Shown here: positions 47,370-58,310 of the stretch, one piece after another | Numbering within the stretch: the first letter of the stretch is position 1 | Layout: each line of letters starts with the position of its first letter | Notes under the pieces: model-generated | What the model was told of the DNA's origin: nothing | Databases searched by the model: none | Seen by the model: only the letters and a program-made list of their open reading frames with translations | NCBI RefSeq assembly: GCF_040954645.1 | Contig: NC_092809.1 | Span: 135,459,914 to 135,523,913, forward strand | DNA: 64,000 bases | Origin: Diabrotica undecimpunctata | Lineage: Eukaryota; Arthropoda; Insecta; Coleoptera; Chrysomelidae | Direction: 5' to 3' | Made by a program: the position numbers and the translations under genes

Positions 47370-47660
47370 GATACATTCTCCGTTAATTCGAATTCCGGCT
47401 TTAACATCTTCTACTGCTTCTTGAAAGATTTCCTCAAAGTATATGTTAAACAGCAGTTTGATTTTTATATCGTCGGATTCTCCTGTCTCTGTACGCATAG
47501 ACGATATCTGATTCCAGTAAAGATTGCTAATAATTCTAAGATCACAGGTGCTTATAATATTTGTTTTATCTTCATCAGCTTGTCGTGTTTTACTGTATCA
47601 AATGCTTTATGATAATCAATGACGCATGCATAAATATCGCAATTCACATCTCTACATCGT
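47370..47660 (-). mobile_element. LINE reverse-transcriptase fragment
   Basis: The minus strand reads LLFNIYFEEIFQEAVEDVKA, following a decayed motif A/B region. It is closely related to 16690-16970 but in an independent location. Confidence 0.72.
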
Positions 47661-47689
47661 TGTAATAGCACTTGTATACTAAAGAGGTA

Positions 47690-47945
47690 TACTTGATAAA
47701 ACCATCAAGAATAAGATCAAATATGAAATCAGAAAGGCTAAGGAGGAATGGATGAACAAGAAATGCCAGGAACTAGAAGAACTTAGCAACAAACATGACA
47801 CCATGAAACTTACATAAAAAAATGAAAAAACTTACAGGTAACACCAGACAAAGAAGAACACTCATAACAAGAGATAATAATGGAGGAATACTTACTGAAG
47901 AGAGCGAAATAAAGGAAGTATGGGAACAATATATAATCCAAAAAA
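47690..47945 (+). mobile_element. LINE linker fragment
   Basis: Reads KIKYEIRKAKEEWMNKKCQE, LEELSNKHDTMKL, then RDNNGGILTEESEIKEVWEQ before it is cut by the next repeat. No polymerase motifs remain. Confidence 0.7.
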
Positions 47946-48110
47946 ATTTTTTTTTAATAAAATATTTATTAAAATCCTTTGTAAAAGGTATATATTTAAA
48001 AACCCAAACGGGCTATGTTAGACAAAACGTTTTCGGAATCCATATTCCATCATCAGTGTCTAGGAGTACATGAATGTAGCCACTAAATATATGGGTAAAA
48101 ACCCGTTAAT
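47946..48110 (-). repeat. repeat with a hammerhead-like motif, copy 1
   Basis: The segment shares its layout with 5770-5890: an A/T-rich tail, AAAACCC, then ACGTTTTCGGAAT...ATTCCAT and CATCAGTGTCTA. The family was not identified; Penelope-like or another non-autonomous retroelement is possible. Confidence 0.6.
48019..48062 (-). ncRNA. hammerhead-like ribozyme motif
   Basis: Minus strand: stem I TAGACA (48062-48057) pairs with TGTCTA (48024-48019). The core is CTGATGA (48056-48050). A single extra U (48049) precedes stem II GGAAT/ATTCC with a 4-nt loop. Then GAAA (48034-48031), a loopless stem III ACGT and TT before stem I. All invariant nucleotides are present; the extra U between core and stem II is unusual, so activity is uncertain. 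Confidence 0.55.
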
Positions 48111-48219
48111 AAAAAATTTGGTTTACAGTATTTCTTATAAAATATTAAGATGTAAAAGTTACCGTTGGATTAGGACCTAATTATGATTAAACGCTCTTAG
48201 TCTATGCATGAACAATCAT

Positions 48220-48800
48220 GAGCTGCCAAGACTAGCATCGCAGTGATGGACCAAATGAGGTGAAGACTCTAGAAACGGTGAAGAAACTCGACAAAGTGGT
48301 ACTGGATAATGCTCGACTGAAAGTGCGCTAGCTAGCAGACTTAGTAGGCATTTTCAAAAGTGCAGTATATCTCATATTAAGTAAAAATTTGAACATGATA
48401 AAGCTGTGTGCAAGATAAGCACTCGTGTGTGAGCTACCCACACGAACGGTGTCGTGAAGATGTTTTAATTGAGTGTTTAGCAAAATTTCACAGCAACAAA
48501 ACAAAATTTTTACTCCGTTTTATAACCATGAATGAAACATGGTTCCATCATTTGACACTCGAGACAAAGGAAGAACCAAAACAATGGATTTAAAACAGAA
48601 AACCGGTTCCAAAGAAGACGAATGTCGTTTCATCTGCAGGCAAGGTCATGACGTCGCTTGTTTACGATGTGCATGAAATAATTTTCATTGACTAGCTTGA
48701 AATAAGAAAACTATAAATATTTTGAGAACAAATTGCAACGTTTGAACAAAGAAATCAATCACAAATGTGCTCATATATCTTGGAAGAAAGTGTTAAGAAA
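48220..48800 (+). pseudogene. mariner transposase pseudogene
   Basis: Reads LETVKKLDKVVLDNARLKVR (first helix-turn-helix region), then LADLVGIFKSAVYLILSKNL, IECLAKFHSNKTKFLLRFIT, MNETWFHH and a decayed region with SAGKVM-like sequence. The first catalytic position, normally DET, is NET here. Stops occur at several points and the C-terminal half is lost. Inverted ends were not found. Confidence 0.85.
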
Positions 48801-50005
48801 AAAGATAAATTCGCCATTTTATTAATTATTTAAATTTAACGTCAGCGGGATTTCAGTGCAAGGTATACCAAAAATAATCCTTCACACATAACTATCGAGG
48901 TTTATTGTTTTATTCATACTCAGAATGTATTGAATCCCTTATTTATAGTATCATTAACTATTTAAAATTAACTGAAATTGCAAAAAACTTAGATTTTATT
49001 TAACAAGATCTGTCATTAGTCCGATTGTTGCAAATACATCAATTTGTATGCTTAATAGACAATATTAACTAAAAGGTACACATATAATAGAGCTATTAGT
49101 TTAATATAACCGTAAAAATATAGTTCTAACTTTTAAAGATGTGGTTATATAAAAAAATTGCGAAAAAAGTCTGTTACTAGGAAGAGTTTTTGTAAAAGTA
49201 TCGGTTATTTATCCCAACTTGCTAAAAAAATAGGCTCCCAATAATTTGGTAGTCTTTACATTTCATTTTCCAACACGCACTTAAAATCGTGAATTTAGCT
49301 TTTGACATTCCAATTCTTCTTATTGATATTTATGGTAATAATACTTATTATTTTATATTATATTATTTATGGTAATAATATGGTACTAACATTTTTAATA
49401 AATTTTAACAAAAGTTTTTATTTATCGATAAAAAAGTAAAGTTCGTGTAACCTTCTGGCTAAGGTCTATCGATAAATTTATAAAAACAGGCTGATAAATA
49501 AATTTTCACAAAATACCCCGGAACTTTTCTTATAAAAAAGCGGTTTTAGTTAAATTGGCTGACATTTTGCAGGAATATAGCTTTGGTCATGATTATTAAA
49601 AGTACTCATTGTCCCAAGACTCATTGGAGTCACAGTGCTTCAAAGTGTCGGTGTTTAGTCCATTTAAATAATAAATTTTTGTGTAATATTCGGTTGTTAG
49701 TAAATAATTGCAAAAAACTTTGAGGAGTGATTCGTATGTCCGCAAATGCTTCGTTTTCCGAGATAAGGGGCACTGAAATTTTTCTTACAAAATGAAGATT
49801 TATTTATTGTTCTGAAACTGGTTGAACTATACAAAAAAAATTTAGTAGTTTTTAAGATATAGTCTTTATATCTTACAGTATCATACATATCTTAGATTTG
49901 CCATACAATTAAGAATTTTATATGCATCATTGGCGCATATACGGGTAATGGTTTCAATTTATTTAAAAAAAATGGTACGTCACTGGGATAATTTAAACTA
50001 AAAGT
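48801..50005. other. no gene seen
   Basis: AT-rich sequence. A short tandem duplication (TTTATGGTAATAATA, about 49328 and 49367) is the only structure noticed. Confidence 0.5.
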
Positions 50006-50016
50006 AATTTTTTATT

Positions 50017-50315
50017 CAGAATGACGGTATTAGATTTTTGTTTTGATACAGTGCAGCAACAACCGCTGATACGCATTTCGACCTTCTTAGGTCTCTTCAG
50101 AACGGTATAGTCACTGCTCTGAACCAAAACAAAAATCTCTCCCGTCCTAGACAATAGTTATTAAAATAACTATATACGGACGTAACTACGCCATCTAAAA
50201 ACAAAAAGAGAAATGAAACGATTTCTACTTAGTGAAACCGAATTCAAATCTTAACCACTGTGTTGAATTCGGTTTCGCTAAGTAGAAATCGTTTGATTTC
50301 TCTTTTTTTTTTTTA
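50017..50315. mobile_element. retrozyme copy 2, collapsed head-to-head
   Basis: Flanked by a perfect 11-bp duplication AATTTTTTATT (50006-50016 and 50316-50326). It begins, like the array at 9132, with CAGAATGACGG in minus orientation. After about 245 bp it switches to the plus strand at GAATTCGGTTTCGC and ends after GATTTCTCTTTTT. The middle of the palindrome is missing. Both outer ends coincide with those of the first array, which points to a mechanism that fixes them. Confidence 0.85.
50032..50138 (-). ncRNA. type I hammerhead ribozyme, copy 2
   Basis: Minus-strand hammerhead homologous to that at 9148-9254. Stem II is GACCT/AGGTC here, turning a T-G wobble of the first array into C-G. 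Stem I keeps pairing through a T-G wobble (ACCGTT with AGCGGT), and stem III is TGC/GTA with one G-U. The core and GAAA are unchanged. Helices conserved despite base changes support RNA function. Confidence 0.85.
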
Positions 50316-50329
50316 AATTTTTTATTATT

Positions 50330-52345
50330 GGTACCAATATTAAAATCCACGAACACCCTTCCCGCCAAACACGAAGAAAGAAAAGCTACTACGAACGACG
50401 ACACGCCCCCTCAAGCCGAAACCAGTGGAGGAGAGGCGAGTAGGAAATATAAATATTGCCTCCGTAGTACAACGCGGCCCCTTGTCAAACCAGAATACAA
50501 CCGCTTATCTGCGGTGATCAAACTGCAGGTCAATAATCTGCAGTCCAGGCAATGGATTGCGGCCGCCTCCAGTCTTGATTATCGTAACGGTGGTAGATTC
50601 TGGCACAAATTCAAATGCCTAACCAAACAGAAAACCAATAATCCATCTCACCTTGTGGTGAACAACCAAATAATAAATTCAATCCAACAGAAGGCCGAGG
50701 CCTTCAAAACTCATTTACTAAATACCCTAATCTCCCCAGAAGATCATACATTTGATCGCGCCTTCCGTGCAAACGCTGAGGAAGACATAACACGACTGCT
50801 CGGTTTCCCCTTCGATCCTTAGGCACCCCATGATCATCCTATCATGGCGCCTGTGGATCACCAAACATTCAAAGAATTTTGACAAATCGGCATATCAAAC
50901 GCACCAGGACCTGACAAAATTGCCAGGAACTGCGTGAAACACCTCCCACCGAGCGTCACCCTATACCTGACGAACATAGTCAATGCCACTTTTAAACTCT
51001 GCTACTTTCCATCCCCATGGAAAGTAGTAAATACAATTATGCTCTTAAAAAAGGGCAAGCCACGTACCAATCCAAACTCTTATAGGCCGATATCTCTCCT
51101 TAATGTCCTGGCTAAAGTCTTCGAGAGGATTCTCAAAGAAAGACTCGTAGACTTTACCACAGAACACAACATCGTTCCACCTTATTAATTTGGCTTAAGA
51201 GAAGGGTACTCAACCAAATGGCATTGACAGAAATCGTCACACGCATTACTCAAGGTCTGAACGACGGCAAAGTTTTACTTGGTATCTTCCTCGATGTTCA
51301 AAAAGCCTTTGACCAAGTCTGGCATGTGGGACTGGTCAAGAAACTAGTGAACATCGACCTACCACTTCCATTCGTCAGACTTATCTATTCATATGTTACT
51401 CAGCGACAAATCACGGTTAAGGAGCGCGATCAAATCTCTGCATCCTTTACTCCCACAGCGGGAGTACCTTAGGGTTCCGTGTTGGCTCCAATACTATACT
51501 CCATCTACAACAGTGACTTTCCTAACCCACAATACACTACCACCTTACTATACGCCGACGACACAGTAATACTCACAACAGCACAAGCCGTCGACGCTAC
51601 ACTCAGGTACACTCGAAATCACCTGCTCCTAGTCAAGCGATGGTGCCGGAGATGGAGAGTGACACCTAACCCAGACAAAACACAAATGATTCTCTTCAGA
51701 AATCCAATGCGCAGTCAATACATCACAAATTGAGCCTATGAGGAGAACGACTTCAGCTCCGCAACCAGATCGAATACCTCGGAGTGGTGTTTACACAAAC
51801 ACTACGCTGGAGTGACGATTTGGACAGAGCCTGCAACAAGGTTAGGAGCCGACTTGGCCTTCTCAATGCTCTTAGTGGTAAATTCGGTCATACACACTCA
51901 CGTACACTCATACATACATACAAAACATTAATTATTCCGGTCATCGAGTATAGATCTTATATCTATGCTATGATGCCCGGCTATCTCACAAACAATCTGC
52001 TGTCATTGGAGAGGAGAATCTTACGCAGACTAAACCGAAAACGTCCAGACTACCCTTCTGCACAAATTCATCGCCTGTCGAATATCCAGCCCATCAATGA
52101 GAGGCTTTCCTCTCTGAGCAGGAGTTACACTATTCGCACCATCCGGAGCCAAAACCTCAGAGCCCAAAGCATTCTAAAAACTACCTGTTCATCCATCGGC
52201 AATGCATTCAGAAGAAAACCCAAACCCAAACTCCCATTCCTACCGACTATTCTGCTGGAACTCGCCAGCAACGAACTCCCTGACGAATACATTGATATAC
52301 AGGAGGCAACTCCCCTCTACTACCGTCATCGCATTCAACACTAAA
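50330..52345 (+). mobile_element. Jockey-type LINE, reverse transcriptase and C-terminus
   Basis: Plus-strand frames in order: DYRNGGRFWHKFKCLTKQK (50580), ISNAPGPDKIARNCVKHLPP (50890), SYRPISLLNVLAKVFERILK (51085), FLDVQKAFDQVWHVGLVKKL (motif A, 51290), GSVLAPILYSIYN (motif B), LLYADDTVILTT (motif C, YADD intact at about 51562), YLGVVFTQTLRW and a C-terminal region ending at 52344. Only a handful of stops and shifts (near 50822, 50880, 51187, 51205, 51471, 51733) break it, so it is younger than most LINEs here. It is GC-richer than its surroundings. The 5' end (endonuclease, ORF1) is truncated. It starts just after the retrozyme copy. Confidence 0.88.
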
Positions 52346-53030
52346 TGCTCACTTCGAGCTTGCATAGACAGGGGGGATCGGTTTTCTGTGGTTTCCCGAT
52401 CCCATTGCACAACGATACCTGTCTATTAGTAGAGGTACCAGTCCACAGCTGCCCTCTCACGCCGCGTCCATATATATTATTTTCAATAATAAACACATAA
52501 AATTGATTTACATATATTCACTAATTTTATTTTTAGATACAACAAATTCTGAAAAGAGCCGTTTTACCTACATGCCTTTCGCACCCGATTGTCCAGGCTC
52601 AGCTGCAGACAGCCACCGAACAACAAAGCTAACACCACGCACACCAGTGGACACCACCCAAAAAACAGTGCCGACAGCCACAACAGAAAAAAAAACACGT
52701 CCTGAAGAGGCACAAGCCTAGAGCAGGACAACAGAAAACACACAAAACAAAAACAACCCAAAACAACAAAAGACGAACAATGGTTACAACGCGGCGTCAG
52801 TTTCAGGTTAGAAGCGAAGCAGTAACATCTCCAGAAGATGCCAACCCCTAGTGGCAAAACGTCGGGAACTAATCTCAGAAGACAACGGCCTAACAGCCCG
52901 AACAAACAGTTTAACAAGTTAGACGATGGCCGTGAAAGACTAACGCAGTTTATCACTCCATCCGAAATTTCCACTCTTTGCAGATTTTTAAACCCTACAT
53001 TCACTTTTTTTTACTTCTTGTTGTGTAAGT
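52346..53030. other. GC-richer segment, possible LINE 3' UTR or ORF1 remnant
   Basis: The segment follows the Jockey-type LINE and shares its composition. Several frames are open on both strands (146 codons on minus, 72 and 65 on plus), but none shows a known motif, so the openness probably reflects composition. Confidence 0.4.
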
Positions 53031-56000
53031 CTTAATAATTTCGTCTATAAATATTATAAATAGGGTTGGGCTAAGTGCTCCTTCCTGTCTAAAGCCTCCA
53101 TTTATTGTAAACGTATATGATGTTGTATTATTATTAATTACGGTATTGTTGTCATTGTATATTTTTTCCATTATTCTAGCAACTTGTTGTCCATTACTTT
53201 TTATTTCTTGATATTTTCCATAGTTTCTGTCTTGGTACTTTATCGAAGGAAGGCTTTTTTATGTCAAAGAATGCTACGTATATTTTCCTTTTATCTTGCA
53301 GAGCTTTTTGTGCTTTCTGTTTTAAAGTGAAAATATGATCCTGTATAGTCAATCCTACCATTTCTAAATCCACTTTGTACTTAGTCTAATGTGTGTTCTG
53401 TCATTGTTCTTTGTCGTTTGTTCATTATTTTTTTAAGAGTTTCATACATGTACACAGCAACATCAGTCCTTATACTATAAGTGACGCTTTACAATCTTCG
53501 AATATATGTTAATTTTTCCGTATTTCAATAATTATTTTTAGTCATATTTGTTCTCCATTTTCTCCCATGTTATTTTATAATTTCTGTTTTTATTCTATCC
53601 ACTCCAGGAGCTTTTCTGTACTTCAACGTTTTTATTGCTTCTTCTAGTCCTTTCTTGCTTATTGAGTTTCGTCTTGGTTTATATCCGTTAGCAGTTCTTT
53701 AAAGTGTTGTTTTCATCTTTCAACTATTTCTTTTGTTTCTGTTATTAATTCTCATTTTTATTATTACTGCTGTATATTTCATGATTTTTTTGTTATCTTA
53801 TCATCTTCAGGGATTTGTAGAATAGCTTTTGGTTACTTTTATTATCTTCTTCCATTTTTTTCTCCAAACTCTTTCTAACTGTCTCTCTTTGCTGCAGTTA
53901 CCAATATTTTTACCTTTTTTTTATTTTTATATTTATTGTACTTCTCATTTATTTTTACTTACTTACTTACTCCGTGGCGTTACAACCCTTCGTGGGTTTT
54001 AGCCGACTCGAGAACATGCCTCCACTGTTTTCTGTCTTGAGCAACCTCCATCCAATTCTCCATGCCCATAGTGCTTAGGTCTCCTGCTATATTATCTCGC
54101 CACCGGAGACGAGGACGTCCGCGAGGTCTCCTTCCAGTTGGGACTTCCTCCCACAGCCGTCTTACTGTTCGTTCGTCAGAATGTCTTCTGAGGTGTCCTG
54201 CCCATTGGAGTCTTCTGGACTTTATTTCTTTTATGATGTTGGTGTCTGGGTAAAGTTCTTCGATCTCTTTGTTAGTTCTTATCCTATCTTTCCCAAACAC
54301 ATAGTCTCTCTTCGTTTGCCTTTTGTTATCGTCCACGTTTCGCTTCCATACATCACAACGGGTCGTATGATTGTTTTATAGACCTGTATCTTCGTACGTC
54401 TTGTTAGTTGTTTCGATTTTATAAGGTTTTGGAGGGCAAAAAGACCTCTGTTGCGGGCCTGGATCCTGTTGTTTATTTCTTGTAATCTGTTATTGTCTTC
54501 AGTTATTATTGTTCCAAGATACCTGAATTCTCTAATGCGCTCAAAGTTAACGTCATCGATGGTGATGATCTGACCTATTCTGTCTCTGCTTTGGTTATTG
54601 CGGCTCATATACATATATTTCGTCTTGTTTTCGTTGATTTGGTGCCCCATCTTTTCTGCTTCCTTTATGAACCTCACGAAAGTCTCTTTCATCCTTAATC
54701 GTGTGTTTCCTATTAGATCGATATCGTCTTCAAATGCCAGTAGTAAGTTTGTTCGTTCTCGATGAAATACTGTATTCGGTTTTTCGATTCTTGCACTTCT
54801 GATTATGTGTTCCAGAGCTAAGTTGAAGAGTTGTGGTGAAAGTGCATCTCCCTGTTTTAGTCCAAATGTTTATTTCAAATGTCTCCGAGTATTGTTGCCC
54901 AACTCCTTACATCGTAACCGTTCCATACACATCCGTATCAACCTGACTAGTTTTTTTGAAAAGACAAGTTCCTGCATCGATGTCCACAGTCTGGCCCTGC
55001 ATACTCTATCAAATGTTGTTTGAAATCTATGAACATCTGATAAAGTTCACGATCAAACTCCCAGCATTTTTCCATTATCTGTTTTATTGTGAATATCTGG
55101 TCAATGGTAGAGCGGCCCGGTCTAAATCCACATTGATAATCTCCAACGATTCCTTCTGTGTATGTTTTGGTTCTTTCTAGCAGGATGTTTGCAAGGATTT
55201 TGTAGGTGGTGTTTAGGAGTGTTATTCCCCGGTAGTTAGTACATTGCTTTTTGTTTCCTTTTTTGTGTATTGGTACAATAACCCCTTCTTTCCATTTATC
55301 TGGCATTGTTTCTTCTCGCCAAATGTTTTGAATTAGCTTGTATATAGAACTGTACAACGCTTCTCCTCCATATTTTAAGCACTCTGCGGGTATACCATCG
55401 CTACCTGGTGTCTTATTATTTTTAAGTTTTTTAATTGCCTGTATTACTTCTTCGTATGTCGGGTATTGGTTTTCTATTTCAGCTGTGTGTACCTCTATGT
55501 TTGATGTATTTCTTCTAGATTGGTCGTTCAATAGTTGATAGAAGTATTCCTTCCAGGTGTTTAGGATTTCCTTGTCATCAGTGATAAGTTGCCCGCTGTC
55601 GGTTTGAAGGAAGTTTCCTGTTCTTGCTTGGTAGCCAGTCTTGATATCTGAAACTCCTTTGAAGAACTGTCTAGCTTGTTTGTTCTTTGTTGTTTCTTTT
55701 GTATCTCTGATTATTTATTCCTGATACTCCCTCTTCTTCCTTTTCATTAGTTTTCTTGTCTCTGTTCTTCTTTGTTTATACATTTCATTGTTGTTGTGCG
55801 AGGAGTTTTGTAGCCATGTTCTTTCTAGCCATATTTCTTGCTGTTATGGAGTTCAGGCATTCATCATTGAACCATTTTTTTGTTGTTTTCTTTTTGTATC
55901 CTAGTATTTCATCTGATACGCTTGTCAGAGCTAATTTGATATTTTTCCAAGCTGAGTTTATATTGTTATAGTCTTCTGTCTGTGTTAGAGCGAGTTTTAT

Positions 56001-57530
56001 AGCCTTTTGAAATTTCTGTTCTGTCTCCTTATTACGTAGCACTTCGGTATTCCATAATTTTGTTGGTGTATTCTTGTGTGTTTTTTGGACGCTATTCTTG
56101 TCCTTATCTTCTCTTTTACCAGAAAATGATCCGTGTCTCCATCAGCTCCTTTTAGGCTTCTTACGTCTAGACAGTTACTACCCCTCCTAGCATCTACTAG
56201 ATGATCGATCTGATTTCTTGTGACGCCGTCGTTGGAGACCCATGATTATTTGTGTATTTTCTTGTGTTCGAACATTGTCGATTTTATTAGTAGGTTGTGG
56301 GGTGCTGCAAAGTCTATTAACCTTGTTCCATTATCGTTGCTGACATCGTAAAGACTATGGTTACCTATTGTTGGTTTGTACGCTGTTTCCTTCCTAATCT
56401 TTGCATTGAAATCCCCTAAGATAATTTGCATGTCCTGTTTATTTGACTGTCTCATTTATTTTGACTTTTAGATATTGTTTCCATGCATTTTTATTCACTT
56501 TTACTTTCTTTTTTATTTCTTCGGACAACCATGCTGTGTGTTTCTTTTTTGAGTCTCTTTTACTTGTTTCGTATACTTCCTTAGTTGCAGCCAGTAGCAG
56601 GTCCTTGTAGTTGTTCCATAGGTTATTTATATCATTATTCATATGTCGTCTGTTTCGTTTATTGTTTTATGTTTTTTTGCTTACGTTTTTCTCAAAAATG
56701 TTTGCCATTTCTTCATTTATTTGTTTATAAGTTTTTGTCGTCTCTTTTATAATTGATTTTTCTTTTTCTGTATTAGTCTTTTTCTTCTTTTTTATTTCTT
56801 CTCATATCTTTGTCACTACCATGTAGTGGTCGCTACCTATTTCGGGTCCTCTATGTACTTTTGTATCCATTACTTTTCTTCTATATTGCTTTCAACCAGT
56901 ATATAGTCAATTATAAATTTTTCATTTCAATTTTGTACTTCTCTAGTATATATGTAAGTTTTTTGTGTTTAAAAATGTATTAGTTATTTTCATATTGTTT
57001 AAAGTGCAAAATTCTACGAATATCCTTTCATTGTTATTTCTAGTCATTTATCCATATGGTCCTATATGTATAGTGCATATTTCGTCTTTTATTCCTACAA
57101 TGCTTTTAACTCTCCCCAAAAATTATCTTTGCGTCATCATCTTCGTTTAGTCCATATATTACTATAATAGTTTTATTACGGCTATACTCTTATTATTCAT
57201 TTCTATTGATAATTTTCATTCTCTCTGACCATGTTTTCCAGAAGTATATCTATTTTTCCAATCTTTTATGTATTATACAACCTATACATGCAGCTGCTCT
57301 TTTATCATCTGATACTTCCCTATATATTACGGTATGATTATTTTCTTGGTCTCTGATATTGCTAGTATACTTAATTCTGTAGCCTCAAACTCCTCTACTA
57401 GTTCTTTTTCTTTATCATTTATGCAGTTTATGTTTTAAGCTCCAATTTTCCAAATGGCATACTCATTTGTTTTCTTGCTTGGTGGGTCTATGTGCTGTAT
57501 GATTTTCGTTATCTAATTTTCTTTAAGATC
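53031..57530 (-). mobile_element. outer LINE (B), split by LINE A
   Basis: Minus-strand 5' part (57530-56463): CHLENWSLKHKL (endonuclease start), DDDAKIIFGE, and PEIGSDHYMVV (endonuclease SDH block, about 56850), then the linker EIKKKVKVNKNAWKQYLKVK. The 3' part (53943-53031) has DHIFTLKQKAQKALQDKRKI, YVAFFDIKKPSFDKV (motif A) and an RT motif B remnant. Joining of the two parts is interrupted only by LINE A and one copy of its duplication. Numerous stops. Confidence 0.8.
53956..56450 (-). mobile_element. inner LINE (A), nested in LINE B
   Basis: Flanked by a perfect 12-bp duplication CTCATTTATTTT (53944-53955 and 56451-56462). Minus-strand order: IILGDFNAKIRKE (endonuclease, 56400), GADGDTDHFLV (about 56130), IKKLKNNKTPGSDGIPAECL (55410), NYRGITLLNTTYKILAN (55230), QCGFRPGRSTIDQIFTI, then a deletion after the FIDF of motif A. 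LKQGDALSPQLFNLALEHII, LLLAFEDDIDLIG (motif C; FEDD instead of the usual ADD), and the C-terminal GRRPRGRPRLRWRDNIAGDL follow. It ends with a GTAA-repeat tail. About 2.5 kb; relatively intact. Confidence 0.9.
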
Positions 57531-57545
57531 CGCCTTAAACATTAA

Positions 57546-57612
57546 ATTTGTGTGTGCGTGTGTGTGTGTAGGTGTGTATGTGTGTGTGCGGGTATGTGTG
57601 TGTGTGTGTGTA
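57546..57612. repeat. (GT)n microsatellite
   Basis: Imperfect TG repeat, about 67 bp with C, A and GG interruptions. Confidence 0.9.
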
Positions 57613-57876
57613 GAGAAAAAGATGGCATTAGACAAAGAATCTTTTTGTCATATATTAACATATTGTATTATAAAATATATTAGTATAATTATAAAAAGCT
57701 TAGTGTAATATTTATAGTTTGCGATTTTTTAACAAAATAAGTAAAATTAGTTTTTATAAAGAAAAAAAAAGTCAGTTCTATCAGAATGTGGAAAACTAAC
57801 AAAACAAATCAACGTGTTGAATTGTTTTCTATAAAACCTGAAGACTGCCAAAATATTTAGGTAGTCTTTTCTTAGA

Positions 57877-57878
<2 letters not shown>

Positions 57879-57921
<43 letters not shown>
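57879..57921. repeat. (TA)n microsatellite close to Shab exon A
   Basis: About 43 bp of TA lying 107 bp downstream (in Shab sense) of the exon A 5' splice site. Confidence 0.95.
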
Positions 57922-57922
<1 letters not shown>

Positions 57923-58028
57923 GAAATAGAGACATTAGAATCTTAATTAACTTTTCTGCAAAACGTATTTAAAAATCACATCTTCAAAAGTTAGTTCTAC
58001 ATTACAGTATCATGCAAATGGTGCTCAC

Positions 58029-58308
58029 CTGTATCTACAATTACGTCTATGAGATCCATACTCTTAGCGAAAGCGTCTCTAAGATTGATATGATGAAAGG
58101 ACACTATGCTTCCCTCTCTCTTGGCTCTTTCCAAGGCTTCTCTCCTCTTAAGGGCCTTCTCTCTTCTCATTTGATTCTTATAGAACTCGGCAAAATTATT
58201 AACAATGATAGGAATGGGCAACGCAATCACCAATACCCCGCAAATACAACATACGCTTCCTATAACTTTCCCAAGGGGTGTCGTTGGGTAAATGTCACCG
58301 TAACCAAC
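58029..58308 (-). CDS. Shab: Shab (Kv2) potassium channel, exon A: selectivity filter, S6 and proximal C-terminus
   Basis: This exon encodes part of the pore of a voltage-gated K+ channel in the plasma membrane. Read on the minus strand from 58308 it opens with [10 protein letters not shown], the GYG selectivity filter, followed by S6 ([17 protein letters not shown]) with the PIP gating motif typical of Kv2 rather than the PVP of Shaker, and then a basic cytoplasmic stretch (about residues 45-90). A 3' splice site AG lies at 58310-58309 and a 5' splice site CAG/GTGAGC at 58028. The exon is 280 nt, entering in phase 0 and leaving in phase 1. The threonine that normally precedes VGYG must come from an upstream exon outside the window. 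There are no stops or frameshifts. The Shab assignment rests on the PIP motif and the conserved post-S6 sequence; confidence is high. Confidence 0.95.
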
Positions 58309-58310
58309 CT

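Noticed and set aside
52564..53004. 146-codon minus-strand frame
   Set aside because: It overlaps other open frames on both strands in a GC-richer segment and looks compositional; low-complexity Leu/Cys/Phe content.
57747..57935. 62-codon minus-strand frame near exon A
   Set aside because: Much of it is translation of the TA microsatellite (Ile/Tyr repeats).
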